Assembly (NCBI GenBank): GCA_046292465.1
Contig: JBKBRB010000003.1
Coordinates: 1 to 64,000, forward strand
Length of the DNA stretch: 64,000 bases
From: JANWWM01 sp046292465
Lineage (GTDB): Bacteria; Bacteroidota; Chlorobiia; Chlorobiales; Thermochlorobacteraceae
Direction: 5' to 3'
A program made the translations under genes and the position numbers. Of this stretch, positions 52,206-61,202 are shown in pieces. Position 1 is the stretch's first letter. Each line of letters opens with the position of its first letter. Under the pieces are notes generated by a model. That model did not search any database, had not been told where the DNA came from, and saw only the letters and a list, made by a program, of their open reading frames with translations.

Positions 52206-52862
52206 ATGCAACAGACGCCGAAGTATATCGCCATCGAAGGCGTGATTGGGGTCGGAAAAACAACACTGGCAATGCTTTTGGGCAAAAGACTAAAAGCACG
52301 CATCGTGCTCGAGGAGTTCGAAGACAATCCTTTTTTAGAACGATTCTACGAAAGCCCAGAACGCTATGCGTTTCAAACTCAAATGGCGTTTCTGACCGCT
52401 CGCTACAAACAACAACAACAACTCCGAAACTTCGACCTCTTTCACGATTACCTCGTTAGCGATTACATCTTCGACAAAGATAGAATCTTCGCTTATCTCA
52501 ATCTGCAAGATGACGAACTGCGGCTCTATGAATCTATCGTCAACTTCATGGAAAAAACCATCACCTCGCCCGACCTCGTCGTCTACCTGCAATCCTCGCC
52601 TGAACGCTTAATGGAAAATATCAAAAAGCGCAAGCGCCAAATCGAGCACGGCATCAAAGAATCTTACATTCGCGACTTGCATGACGCTTACAATTACTAC
52701 TTCTTCCGCTACAAAAAAACGCCGCTTCTCATTATCAACACAACGGAACTCGACTTCGCCAACAGTGCCGAAGATTTTGAACTGCTATACGATTTAATCT
52801 GTAACAAAATCCACACCGGAACAGAATACTTTACGCCTGAAAAACGAAAAACATTGATTTAA
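52206..52862 (+). CDS. Deoxynucleoside kinase
   Basis: 218 aa. P-loop GVIGVGKTTLAM at the N-terminus, the ERFYESPERYAFQTQMAFLTARY segment and the DKDRIFAYLNL lid/DR-like motif, VYLQSSPERLMENIKKRKRQIE. It phosphorylates deoxynucleosides for salvage (dAK/dGK-type). Nothing in the sequence fixes the base specificity. Confidence 0.9.
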   Translation: MQQTPKYIAIEGVIGVGKTTLAMLLGKRLKARIVLEEFEDNPFLERFYESPERYAFQTQMAFLTARYKQQQQLRNFDLFHDYLVSDYIFDKDRIFAYLNLQDDELRLYESIVNFMEKTITSPDLVVYLQSSPERLMENIKKRKRQIEHGIKESYIRDLHDAYNYYFFRYKKTPLLIINTTELDFANSAEDFELLYDLICNKIHTGTEYFTPEKRKTLI

Positions 52863-52905
52863 GGTTAAGTACCACTCTAACATTACTCAACGCAAACTGA
52901 AGACA

Positions 52906-53103
52906 GTGATGATTCGATTTCTGATATTTCTCGGCATAGGATACCTGCTCTATCTTCTCTTTCGCTACATCTATCGCTTGATTAGCACACCACCGCAAAG
53001 CCGCTTCGAAACATATCATCAAACAAAACCGAATGCTCGCATTGACGAGATAAAGGAAACAGATTTCACAGAAATAGAAAGCAAGTTGCACGAGAAAAAG
53101 TGA
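52906..53103 (+). CDS. Small DUF4834-like membrane protein
   Basis: 65 aa. One N-terminal membrane segment (IRFLIFLGIGYLLYLLFRYIYRLI) and a charged tail ending in helical residues. This layout matches DUF4834 proteins common in Bacteroidetes/Chlorobi. Function unknown. Confidence 0.6.
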   Translation: MMIRFLIFLGIGYLLYLLFRYIYRLISTPPQSRFETYHQTKPNARIDEIKETDFTEIESKLHEKK

Positions 53104-53135
53104 ACTCGCAGAGAAAAACAAAAGTGGCTAAGAGA

Positions 53136-53165
53136 TGAAGCAAGTTTGCTTCACTTTGCAAAGTG
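53136..53165. terminator. Overlapping palindromes between convergent genes
   Basis: TGAAGCAA-GT-TTGCTTCA (53136-53153) and CACTTTGCAAAGTG (53152-53165) share two bases and lie directly before the BLUF stop codon. They could act as a bidirectional terminator, though T-tracts are absent. Confidence 0.4.
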
Positions 53166-53588
53166 CTATCGTTTTTGACGTCCAAGCAACCCGCGAAGAA
53201 GCGCTACGCAAACATCGCCATCTAAACTCATCGGGTCAAAAGAATCGTCGCCGCTGTATTTGATGTATTCGGGATAAAAGTCGCGCGAAGTCGGAAAAAA
53301 GACAAGCGACATCTCCCACCCTTCAAATTCACGTTTCTTGACGCGTGTGAACTCAATCAAATTCACATTCTTGTGGCGCGGGTCGCGAAGAATCGTTTCA
53401 AAAAGCTTATTGACTGGTCTGAGCCCACCCTCTAAAACTTGTAAGAATTTCCCTTCACAGTAAAGCAATCCGCCTGAAACTAAAAGTGATTCGTTCTTGA
53501 TGCTGGCTTTCGTCGCTATTGATTTGACATCTTGAAGGGTAAGGTTTTCTGCCGCTTCACTGTAATAAACTAAACGATAAAGTTGCAT
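53166..53588 (-). CDS. BLUF-domain blue-light photoreceptor
   Basis: 140 aa, a short BLUF protein. The flavin-switch residues fall at the positions used in PixD: Y8, N32, Q50, W91 and M93 (LYRLVYYSEA, GKFLQVLEG, FEGWEMSL). A C-terminal extension of about 45 residues is helical with no enzymatic output, so it would signal through a partner protein. It lies 52 bp downstream of porU on the same strand. Confidence 0.9.
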   Translation of the reverse strand: MQLYRLVYYSEAAENLTLQDVKSIATKASIKNESLLVSGGLLYCEGKFLQVLEGGLRPVNKLFETILRDPRHKNVNLIEFTRVKKREFEGWEMSLVFFPTSRDFYPEYIKYSGDDSFDPMSLDGDVCVALLRGLLGRQKR

Positions 53589-53640
53589 CTCTCTTGGCTG
53601 TTGGTATTAAAGTTTTGAAAAAGAAAATGTTTGAGCGAAA

Positions 53641-56600
53641 CTAACGCACGATAGCAAGTTTCTCTATTCGCTCTGCCCGAAACTTTCCGTCCTGACTGCT
53701 TAAAATGACTTTGTAAAGATAAATGCCGTTGGCGACGTCGCTGCCGTCGTCGTCTTTGCCGTCCCAAGCAATGTTGATGCGGTGTGCAGCTTGAGCGTCG
53801 CGCAAGGTTTTAATCAAGCGCCCTGCAACGGTGTAAATTTTGATTTGCACATTCAGCAAGTCGTTCGGACGATTGTTTTCAATAACAAATGTGGTGCGGT
53901 CGCGGAAGGGGTTCGGGTAGTTCATCACGCGATTGCCAAGCGTGAGTTTGGACGAATCGGCGACGGTGAAATCCAAGAACTGCTCGACGGAGTTGTTGAA
54001 TGTATCCCACGCTTTGAAGCGGAGCGAATAGCGTCCGTCGCGCAAGTTGCGGAAGGGATAGCGAATTTCGCCTTCGGTAAAACTGCCTTCTCGCGCTTCA
54101 TAAAATTCATTCAAAATAATCGGATTGCGCTCGTCGCCGTTGAGCACAAGCGTAATGGCGCGTCCAATACTTTGCGTAAGGTTAATGCCGTTTTCGTCTG
54201 AAAGTTCAGCGATGAAGATTGGATTTTGATTCGTTATGCCGCCTGATGTGAAAGTTCTATCGTTAAGGAAAACCGTTGCGTTGGGCGGTGTGTTGTCGGG
54301 CTGTGCGTCGGGATTGGTGCCAGTGAAAAGCACTTGTTCGGTCGCGCCCGATGCGGTTGCAAAAACATCGCCAAGAGATGGTGTTCCTTTCCAAGCATAA
54401 AGGCTGATTCGCCCTGAATTCAGGCTATCATATGAAATATCTTTAGGCACAACGAATTGAATCGTGAAGCGACCATTGCGCACATCGACGGTGCCTCGAT
54501 AAATGAGCGCATTACGCACGTCGTAGTAGTTATCGATGGTGCCGTCGCCTTCGTGGTCGGCAGGCGTAGAGCGAGCGGCGTCAAAAATGATGAGGGCTAT
54601 TTTGCCGTTGAAGTCGGAAAGCAAACTGCCTTGTGGTGAGCGCACCGAGCCAGAAATGCGCGTGCGGCTTAATGCGGGAACCGTCAGCGATGTAGATTGA
54701 AGTGCATTGCCGTTGATGGAGTCAATTTGTGCGACGGTTCTCCCTGAAAGAAGGCGCATGGCGGGGTCGCCGAGCAAAAAGAAAAATCCGACATCGTTGC
54801 CGACAGCGTTATTGAGTTTGAATCGGTAGAGCGAAAGTCCAACCGGCGAAGCAAGTCCATCGGATTGTCGTGCTAAAAGTTCGCGTAAAAGTGCAGGCGG
54901 CGCGTTTGAGCCGCTGGTTACTAAAATCGCACGCGAGGTTGTGAATAATCCAACCGCACCGCCATTCGGCGTGATGAACATTTGCTCAGCACCGCTTTGG
55001 AAAAACGGGTCGTCGGCTTTGCCGAAGTCGCACGTGGCGGTAATGCAGAAGGTCAATCGGCGTTGATTGTTCAGCAAGCGCAGGGAAGTAGCAGGTTCAA
55101 AAATGCGCTCTGCCGTCCATACATTCGGGTTGCCGTGTCCGATAAAGTTGATGATGAGCAAGCCGCTGTTGAGCTGGTTAATAATGTCGTTGTAGAGCGC
55201 GGGAAAGCGTCTGCCGCCTGCCGCGCTTTCAGGACGATAAAACGGCGCGTAAAGTTTAACAGGGTCGATGTAAGGCGCGCTGGTGCGGGCTTGTTGCAAG
55301 GTAAATTCGCTGTCGCGCGTGAATTGGTCGCGGGCGTGTCCGGGATTGCGGATTGCGCCATTTGGATAATCATCAGCCACTAACCCAAACCGATTGCGCC
55401 AATCGCCAAAGTCGGAGTTTGTTTCGTAGCCAATGATTTTTTCAACGGCAAATTCGGCTTCTTGTGCGGATTGAACGGTCAAGCGACCAATCGCTAATTC
55501 AGGTCTGAAATCTTCGCCTTGAACACTGACAAAAAAGTCGTCTGAACAGTTGAACGAGGCAAGTTCGTTGACACGGTCAGTGGAAGCAAAAGCAGGCACT
55601 TTCGGATAGGTGCGACCAACAAGGTTACGAAAATCCCAATCGCCATCGCCTAAAAGTAAAACATATTGCGGGCGCAGGTCGGCATTAGGGGCGTTGTCGT
55701 AAAGAAATTTGATGAAGTTGCGAATCGCGGTGAAATCTTGCTTGCCGCCTGAAAACTCGTTGTAGATTTGTTCGGTTGAAACCATAGCCGAGCGCAAGGC
55801 AAGCGCGCCCCAGCGAGCATTGTCGCGCCGATAGTTGAAAATCTGCGTTGCCGCCGATTCATACTCTTTCGGATAAATGACAATGTATTCAGGGCTTTGT
55901 GCGACGAGACTGCGAATGTTTTGATTCGCAACCAGCGTTGCCGAAATCGGACGCTTGAACGAGTAGGAATTGTCAAAGGCGATATACTCTCGAAACGCGC
56001 TCGGCGATTCTTGGCGTTGAAATGCACCCGTAGGAGAAATGCCTGAAATCATTTTCCCCGAAGTGATGTCCCAAACCATAAGCGACGGCGCAAAGCCCAC
56101 TAAGCGATATTCTACGGCTTGCTCTGATGAAAGTCCAACAAGAGAATTAAAAGCTAAATATCCGCTTTCTGCCTCAAAGCGTCGCCAATAGTCAACTTCA
56201 ATCCAATCGGGATAAAGAGAACCGATTGCGCTATTGCCTGAAAACTCGATTAAAAACGATTGGCTGGTTTGGGCGGCGGCTTGAAAGGAGTTCACGTTCA
56301 TGAAAAAGGTCGTGCCCGAACGATATGGACCGACGGTGCTTCCGAAGGTGCTGAATTGACTAAGCGTTGTGCTCCCATAGCGAAGAGAAAAGTTTTCAGG
56401 TAAGTTGCTGGCAAGCACATAAAACGCACGAAGCGCGGCAGGGCGCGAAGCATCAAGGGAAGGCGTGAGTAAAGTGTAAGTCGCATTTCGGCGCGAAGAA
56501 GTCAGCGGAACATCATAAAAATGAATTCCAAAACTCGTGAAATGAACGCGGTCGTTCTCGACGAAACTTTGTGTGCGAAACGATTGAGCCACAAACGGCG

Positions 56601-57690
56601 ACGACTGTTGGAGCGAGGGCTCGGGTGTCAGACGCTTGCCATTTTCGCCATCGAGCGAAAGAAATGCAAACGATGAATTGGTAAAGTGATTGTTGTAGTG
56701 CGAAAATTGTTGTATGACAGAGTTGAAGCGCAAGCCTTGCGTGGCTTTGGCATAAAAGAGAACGAAATCGCCTGAATCGAACGAGCCATCGGCTTCGCCT
56801 GAAACGAAAATCGCTTGTTCTTGCAGGTCAGGAATTTTGACAGAATTGACGCGCGTCTCTAACTCATCGCCACCGTTGAAGTAAATTTTCAGTTTGCGCG
56901 GGTCAATCGTGTTTGGATTGATTCCGATGGATTCAAGGTATTGACGGTCTAATCGATAGATGCCTTCTTCGCGCAGTTCCAACTTGTAGAACCGTCCTGA
57001 ACGCAAAACGCTTTGTGTAACGGTATCGGTCGTCGCGTTGCGGAGTGGAGGAGCATACCACGATTTTCCAACATCAAAATTAACAAGATGAGCGAACATT
57101 TCGTCAGATTTCGGAGCAAGGCGACTTTGAAGGAGTGATTGAGAAGCAAAGCGTTCAAACGAAATACGTGCTACGATTTTGGAAAACTTTTGAAGCGATT
57201 TTGTCTTCGCGCTGTATTGCATAGGCGTGATGGCAATCGTCGAAATGAAGTAGCCACGCGCAATTTCAGGCGTCGAGGCTTCGACAAGTTTGGGGAGCGG
57301 GGCAGTGTCGTAGTTTGGTGCGCGGTCAAAATTGGCGTTGCCGTCTTTGTCGAACGAAGGTGTCGGCGCAAGGTCTATGTTTGAAATCGTTACGCTTTCA
57401 GCAGAAAGAATTTCAACGCGCGGCGGTTTTGGAGAACCGACGAGAATCGAAAAGAAAAATGTTTTCACATCGGGCAATCCAATGCGTTCTGAACTTGGCG
57501 AGCCACCTCTGAAATGAAACTGCTGGTAAAGAAAATTGTTGAATTCGATCGTGTCGACTTCTTGCCACAAAGGCGTGAATGAAAAGGTAAGGCTGGTTTC
57601 ATCTTTGCTTAAGACTTGCAAACCGTCCTGTGCGAAAAGCGACTGAAAGGCGAGCAACAGCACTGTAAGCAATGCAAAAAAATAGCGCAT
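53641..57690 (-). CDS. porU: Type IX secretion system sortase PorU (C25 peptidase family)
   Basis: 1349 aa. Signal peptide (1-20), an N-terminal beta-rich region, the gingipain-type C25 domain with catalytic H852 in NFIGHGNPN and C887 in ITATCDFGKADD, and an Ig-like region. The sorting-type C-terminal domain (YPNPFRDRTTFVI ... DGSDVANGIYLYKV) ends it. PorU cleaves the sorting tails of T9SS cargo at the cell surface and attaches cargo to lipid; two cargo proteins with such tails are in this window. No other por gene lies beside it. Confidence 0.92.
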   Translation of the reverse strand: MRYFFALLTVLLLAFQSLFAQDGLQVLSKDETSLTFSFTPLWQEVDTIEFNNFLYQQFHFRGGSPSSERIGLPDVKTFFFSILVGSPKPPRVEILSAESVTISNIDLAPTPSFDKDGNANFDRAPNYDTAPLPKLVEASTPEIARGYFISTIAITPMQYSAKTKSLQKFSKIVARISFERFASQSLLQSRLAPKSDEMFAHLVNFDVGKSWYAPPLRNATTDTVTQSVLRSGRFYKLELREEGIYRLDRQYLESIGINPNTIDPRKLKIYFNGGDELETRVNSVKIPDLQEQAIFVSGEADGSFDSGDFVLFYAKATQGLRFNSVIQQFSHYNNHFTNSSFAFLSLDGENGKRLTPEPSLQQSSPFVAQSFRTQSFVENDRVHFTSFGIHFYDVPLTSSRRNATYTLLTPSLDASRPAALRAFYVLASNLPENFSLRYGSTTLSQFSTFGSTVGPYRSGTTFFMNVNSFQAAAQTSQSFLIEFSGNSAIGSLYPDWIEVDYWRRFEAESGYLAFNSLVGLSSEQAVEYRLVGFAPSLMVWDITSGKMISGISPTGAFQRQESPSAFREYIAFDNSYSFKRPISATLVANQNIRSLVAQSPEYIVIYPKEYESAATQIFNYRRDNARWGALALRSAMVSTEQIYNEFSGGKQDFTAIRNFIKFLYDNAPNADLRPQYVLLLGDGDWDFRNLVGRTYPKVPAFASTDRVNELASFNCSDDFFVSVQGEDFRPELAIGRLTVQSAQEAEFAVEKIIGYETNSDFGDWRNRFGLVADDYPNGAIRNPGHARDQFTRDSEFTLQQARTSAPYIDPVKLYAPFYRPESAAGGRRFPALYNDIINQLNSGLLIINFIGHGNPNVWTAERIFEPATSLRLLNNQRRLTFCITATCDFGKADDPFFQSGAEQMFITPNGGAVGLFTTSRAILVTSGSNAPPALLRELLARQSDGLASPVGLSLYRFKLNNAVGNDVGFFFLLGDPAMRLLSGRTVAQIDSINGNALQSTSLTVPALSRTRISGSVRSPQGSLLSDFNGKIALIIFDAARSTPADHEGDGTIDNYYDVRNALIYRGTVDVRNGRFTIQFVVPKDISYDSLNSGRISLYAWKGTPSLGDVFATASGATEQVLFTGTNPDAQPDNTPPNATVFLNDRTFTSGGITNQNPIFIAELSDENGINLTQSIGRAITLVLNGDERNPIILNEFYEAREGSFTEGEIRYPFRNLRDGRYSLRFKAWDTFNNSVEQFLDFTVADSSKLTLGNRVMNYPNPFRDRTTFVIENNRPNDLLNVQIKIYTVAGRLIKTLRDAQAAHRINIAWDGKDDDGSDVANGIYLYKVILSSQDGKFRAERIEKLAIVR

Positions 57691-57854
57691 TGATTAATGG
57701 ATTAAAATTAGCAAGCAATAGCATCAATATACGCCATCGCTCAAAAGCGTGTCAAGGCAAAGCGTTGGGGAAAAAATGCGAGCAGATGTTGAAAGAGAGA
57801 AAAACATTTCACAAATTGAGCCTGTCTCAATTAAGATTAACCGTAGTATGTAGT

Positions 57855-58184
57855 ATGTTTCAGTATTCCCGCCGAACACTCGCCTCGTTAGACCAATCAC
57901 CGTCGACAAATTCTGCAACATCAGGCGAAGAATCTTCTGCCGCGCCGATGTGGGCAAGAAACACATACAACGATTCAAAAAGCATTGTCGCGCAAATCAA
58001 TTTAGCGTCGGCGTGTCCGTATTGCGTCAATTACAATCTTGTTTTACATCACTGCGATTTATACGGTGAGCCAATTCCACAGCGTGAAAACGTTGCCAAT
58101 CCTTGCAAAGGCAATACTTTTAATCGCAAGCAATACAGCGGCAATCGCTTGGCGCAACTTCGCGCATTGCGTAAAGATTTTTGA
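57855..58184 (+). CDS. Hypothetical Cys-containing protein
   Basis: 109 aa from ATG 57855; the frame is open further upstream to 57672 but overlaps the porU start and its promoter region. The centre has CPYCVNYNLVLHHCDLYG and a later NPC, which could bind a metal or FeS cluster. No family recognised. It is divergent from porU. Confidence 0.55.
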   Translation: MFQYSRRTLASLDQSPSTNSATSGEESSAAPMWARNTYNDSKSIVAQINLASACPYCVNYNLVLHHCDLYGEPIPQRENVANPCKGNTFNRKQYSGNRLAQLRALRKDF

Positions 58185-58192
58185 TTCAAAGG

Positions 58193-58714
58193 CTAAACTT
58201 GTGGCGAGCCTTTTTTGAAGAGCGAAGCCCCGATAATGCCGCCAAGCCCTGCAAAAAGCGGATAGATAATTGCCGTTGTAATCGTGGCGATAGCAATCGC
58301 GCTTGCGCTTAACGCATTTGTCGATTGCTCACGAAACGATTCTTCCATCTGTGCTCTGACGGCGGGGTCGCTGCCGAAAATGTTAAGCATGAATTCCTGC
58401 AATTCTTCTTTGCCCGGTTGATAATCGAACAAGGCAATTAACACATAACCGACGACTAAACCTGCAAGTCCGCCAAGCAAACCTGCCAACGCACCAAGTT
58501 TGAAGCCTTCGCCGCTCGTGAGCGTGAGATTGTATTGATGGGTGTAGTGCCAAACCGCCACGCCGCCGCCAAGAAGCATGCCCAAGCAACAGCCGTTGAT
58601 AAGATTCAAAAACGGCACTATGCCAATCACGAAAATGACCGCACCGCCAATTAAAATCGAGTTGAAATTATCGGGCGATTCAGAGTGCGATTCTGTGGTA
58701 AATTGTTCCGACAT
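58193..58714 (-). CDS. Hypothetical integral membrane protein
   Basis: 173 aa with four hydrophobic segments (about 22-38, 42-58, 72-95 and 140-165), Gly-rich. A soluble loop (about 100-135) separates the third and fourth. Fits a DUF4199-like small membrane protein but not securely. Converges with the Cys-containing gene with an 8-bp gap. Confidence 0.62.
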   Translation of the reverse strand: MSEQFTTESHSESPDNFNSILIGGAVIFVIGIVPFLNLINGCCLGMLLGGGVAVWHYTHQYNLTLTSGEGFKLGALAGLLGGLAGLVVGYVLIALFDYQPGKEELQEFMLNIFGSDPAVRAQMEESFREQSTNALSASAIAIATITTAIIYPLFAGLGGIIGASLFKKGSPQV

Positions 58715-58771
58715 AGCGACTGTGTTTAAGGTTGAAGAAGTTTATGGTTGAAGAAAAGTTATCGTAAAAAG

Positions 58772-59623
58772 TCAGGCTGAAAAATGAAGGTTATCCAATA
58801 ACCTTACCTCGCCGATGCGCACGGCTAAGATGAGAAAATAACTTTTGCCGCTTTGAAGCGAAGTAGAAGGCGAAAAAGTGTCATCGTCGACAATATCGAC
58901 ATAATCAATCAACGCGATTGGCGAGGCTTGAATCGTGCGGGCTACAAGCGTTTTGAGAGCGTCAACATTTCTTTCGCCTGCATCGAGTTGCGATTTAGCT
59001 TGCATCAAGGCGCGATATAAAACCGTTGCTTCCTTTCGCTGTTCGGGAGTTAAATACACATTGCGCGAACTCATCGCCAAGCCGTCAGGCTCGCGCACAA
59101 TCGGCGCGCCAACGATTTCTACATCAAGGTTAAGGTCGGTTGTCATTCGGCGAATAAGCGTGAGTTGTTGCGCATCTTTTTCACCAAAAACAGCAACGTG
59201 AGGCTTTGTGATGTTGAAAAGTTTGAGCACCACCGTTGCCACGCCACGAAAATGTGTCGGACGAATCGCGCCTTCAAATCCCTTTGAGACGTGCTCCACT
59301 TCGACAAACGACTGAAATCCCTGACCATATAAGGCTTGAGCAGAAGGTGCAAAGAGAATATCAACGCCCGCAAAGCGTGCAAGTTCAACATCGCGCTCGA
59401 ACGGACGCGGATACTTGCCGAAATCTTCTGTTTTCCCGAATTGAAGGGGATTGACAAAAATGCTCATCATCACCACATCGGCGCGCGATTTGGCAATTTT
59501 CACGAGGCTCAAATGTCCATCGTGAAGCGCGCCCATCGTTGGCACAAAGCCGATGCGCTTTTCCTGCAAGCGCAACGTTTCTGAAAAAGATTGAAGGGTT
59601 TTCGGGTCGTTAAAAATCTTCAT
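58772..59623 (-). CDS. panC: Pantothenate synthetase
   Basis: 283 aa from ATG 59623 (MKIFNDPKTLQSF); an upstream extension of 19 codons has no family support. HIGH-like PTMGALHDGHLSLVK, FVNPLQFG, FGEKDAQQLTLIRRM and the KMS-type MSSRNVYL. It joins pantoate and beta-alanine with ATP to make pantothenate for CoA. Its start overlaps the rsmI end by 14 bp, implying one operon. Confidence 0.96.
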   Translation of the reverse strand: MKIFNDPKTLQSFSETLRLQEKRIGFVPTMGALHDGHLSLVKIAKSRADVVMMSIFVNPLQFGKTEDFGKYPRPFERDVELARFAGVDILFAPSAQALYGQGFQSFVEVEHVSKGFEGAIRPTHFRGVATVVLKLFNITKPHVAVFGEKDAQQLTLIRRMTTDLNLDVEIVGAPIVREPDGLAMSSRNVYLTPEQRKEATVLYRALMQAKSQLDAGERNVDALKTLVARTIQASPIALIDYVDIVDDDTFSPSTSLQSGKSYFLILAVRIGEVRLLDNLHFSA

Positions 59624-60335
59624 GCGCGTTAGGGCTGTCTTCTGAAAAATCGGTTGTTGAAGAATGTGCTGAGTGAACAATCACGACAAATTCGCCCAAA
59701 ATTTTTTTTGATGAAAATTTGGCTTTGAGTTCGGAAGGCGAGCCGAGCAAAATTTCTTCGTGCAATTTCGTTAGTTCGCGTGCAATCATCACCGTTGGAT
59801 TGCCGAAGTATTCCGTGAGTTCATCAAGCAATTTCAAAAGCCGATGCGGCGATTCATACAAAATGACCGTTGTGCTAAGCGACGCAAGATATTTCAGGCG
59901 CGTTTGTCGACCTTTTTTCTGCGGAAGAAATCCCTCGAAGTAAAAATAGCGAATTGGAATTGGCGAGACGGAAACAGCGGCGGTCAGAGCACTAACGCCA
60001 GCAATCGGCACAACGCGAAGCCCCTGTTCATGCGCGGCGCGAACAAGAAAAAATCCTGGGTCGGAAAGCGAAGGCGTGCCTGCATCGCTGACGAGCGCGA
60101 CCGATTTGCCTTGCAAAAGTTCGTTGATGAGGCGTTCGGTTGCGGTGCGCTCGTTGAAGGTGTGATAAGCAAAGAGCGGTTTGTCGGAAATGTTGTAATG
60201 GCGGAGCAACTTCAAGGTGTGCCGTGTGTCTTCGCAAGCGATGAGGTCGACCGTTTTGAGCGTATGAAGTGCGCGAAGCGTAATGTCTTCAAGGTTGCCA
60301 ATGGGGGTCGCGACGATGTAAAGCGTGCCGCTCAA
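59610..60335 (-). CDS. rsmI: 16S rRNA (cytidine-1402-2'-O)-methyltransferase
   Basis: 241 aa. GTLYIVATPIGNLEDITLRAL, ACEDTRHTLKLL, ALVSDAGTPSLSDPGF and ILYESPHRLLKLLDEL are the RsmI tetrapyrrole-methylase-fold signatures. It 2'-O-methylates C1402 of 16S rRNA. It lies between thiD and panC with overlaps or gaps of a few bases. Confidence 0.95.
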   Translation of the reverse strand: MSGTLYIVATPIGNLEDITLRALHTLKTVDLIACEDTRHTLKLLRHYNISDKPLFAYHTFNERTATERLINELLQGKSVALVSDAGTPSLSDPGFFLVRAAHEQGLRVVPIAGVSALTAAVSVSPIPIRYFYFEGFLPQKKGRQTRLKYLASLSTTVILYESPHRLLKLLDELTEYFGNPTVMIARELTKLHEEILLGSPSELKAKFSSKKILGEFVVIVHSAHSSTTDFSEDSPNAHEDF

Positions 60336-60341
60336 TCTTCT

Positions 60342-61157
60342 TCACTCCCAGTGTTTGAAAAAGTGATGCACAGGTCCGTGTCCGTGTCCGAGTTGATAAG
60401 TTGCGCCGAAGCGAATCGCATCAGAAATGTATTGTTTGGCGGAGGCGATGGCGTTTTCAAGCGTGTAGCCTTTGCCTAGAAAGGTGGCAATGGCGGAAGA
60501 ATAGGTGCAACCGGTTCCGTGCGTGTTTTTGGTTTCAATGCGTTCCGCCTCGAACCACAAGGTTTTTCCGCTTTCAGTGAGCAGTAAGTCGGAACTTTTG
60601 TTTCCGCCCAAGTGTCCGCCTTTGAGCAAGATGTTGTTCGCACCGAGCGATTGTAAATCTTTTGCTGCTTGAGTCATGTCGGTTTCAATCGCCACACTGC
60701 GCCCAAGCAATACAGAGGCTTCGGGAAGGTTCGGCGTGATGACAGTTGCAAGCGGAAGCAGTTTCGTGCGCAAGGCTTCGATGGCGTTATCCTGCAAAAG
60801 TTTATCGCCACTTTTCGCGACCATGACGGGGTCTAAAACGATGTTGTTTGCGTTGTATCGCGTGAGCGTTTCGGCAACAACCGTGATGAGTTCAGGCGTG
60901 GCGAGCATGCCGATTTTGACCGCATCGACGCCGATGTCATCGAAGATGGCTTCAAGTTGCTTTTGCAGAAAGTCGGGCGGAACAGGGTGAATCGCCGTAA
61001 CGGCGAGCGTGTTTTGAGCGGTGAGCGCGGCAATAGCACTCATGCCGAATGCGCCAAGTGCGGAAAAGGTTTTCAGGTCGGCTTGAATGCCCGCACCGCC
61101 GCCGGAATCTGAACCTGCAATGGTAAGCAAGCGCGTGTAATGTTTGACTCCAGTCAT
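60342..61157 (-). CDS. thiD: Hydroxymethylpyrimidine/phosphomethylpyrimidine kinase
   Basis: 271 aa from ATG 61157 (MTGVKHYTRLLTIAGSDSGG); the open frame extends 14 codons upstream. GSDSGGGAGIQADLKTF, VLDPVMVAKSGD and NTHGTGCTYSSAIAT are the ThiD motifs. It phosphorylates HMP twice for thiamine synthesis, and thus feeds the ThiL at 18.3 kb. It is followed by rsmI after 6 bp. Confidence 0.95.
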   Translation of the reverse strand: MTGVKHYTRLLTIAGSDSGGGAGIQADLKTFSALGAFGMSAIAALTAQNTLAVTAIHPVPPDFLQKQLEAIFDDIGVDAVKIGMLATPELITVVAETLTRYNANNIVLDPVMVAKSGDKLLQDNAIEALRTKLLPLATVITPNLPEASVLLGRSVAIETDMTQAAKDLQSLGANNILLKGGHLGGNKSSDLLLTESGKTLWFEAERIETKNTHGTGCTYSSAIATFLGKGYTLENAIASAKQYISDAIRFGATYQLGHGHGPVHHFFKHWE

Positions 61158-61202
61158 AGTTGAAATGTTAGGTAGAATTGAATCTGTGAAAATGCCCAAT
61201 GT

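Noticed and set aside
57672..57854. N-terminal extension of the 57.8-kb hypothetical gene
   Set aside because: It would overlap the porU start codon and occupy the divergent promoter region; the added 61 residues look non-coding.
61158..61202. Frameshift or truncation of a full-length carB
   Set aside because: The sequence after the stop holds no CarB-like residues in any frame before thiD, so this is a split gene rather than a frameshift.
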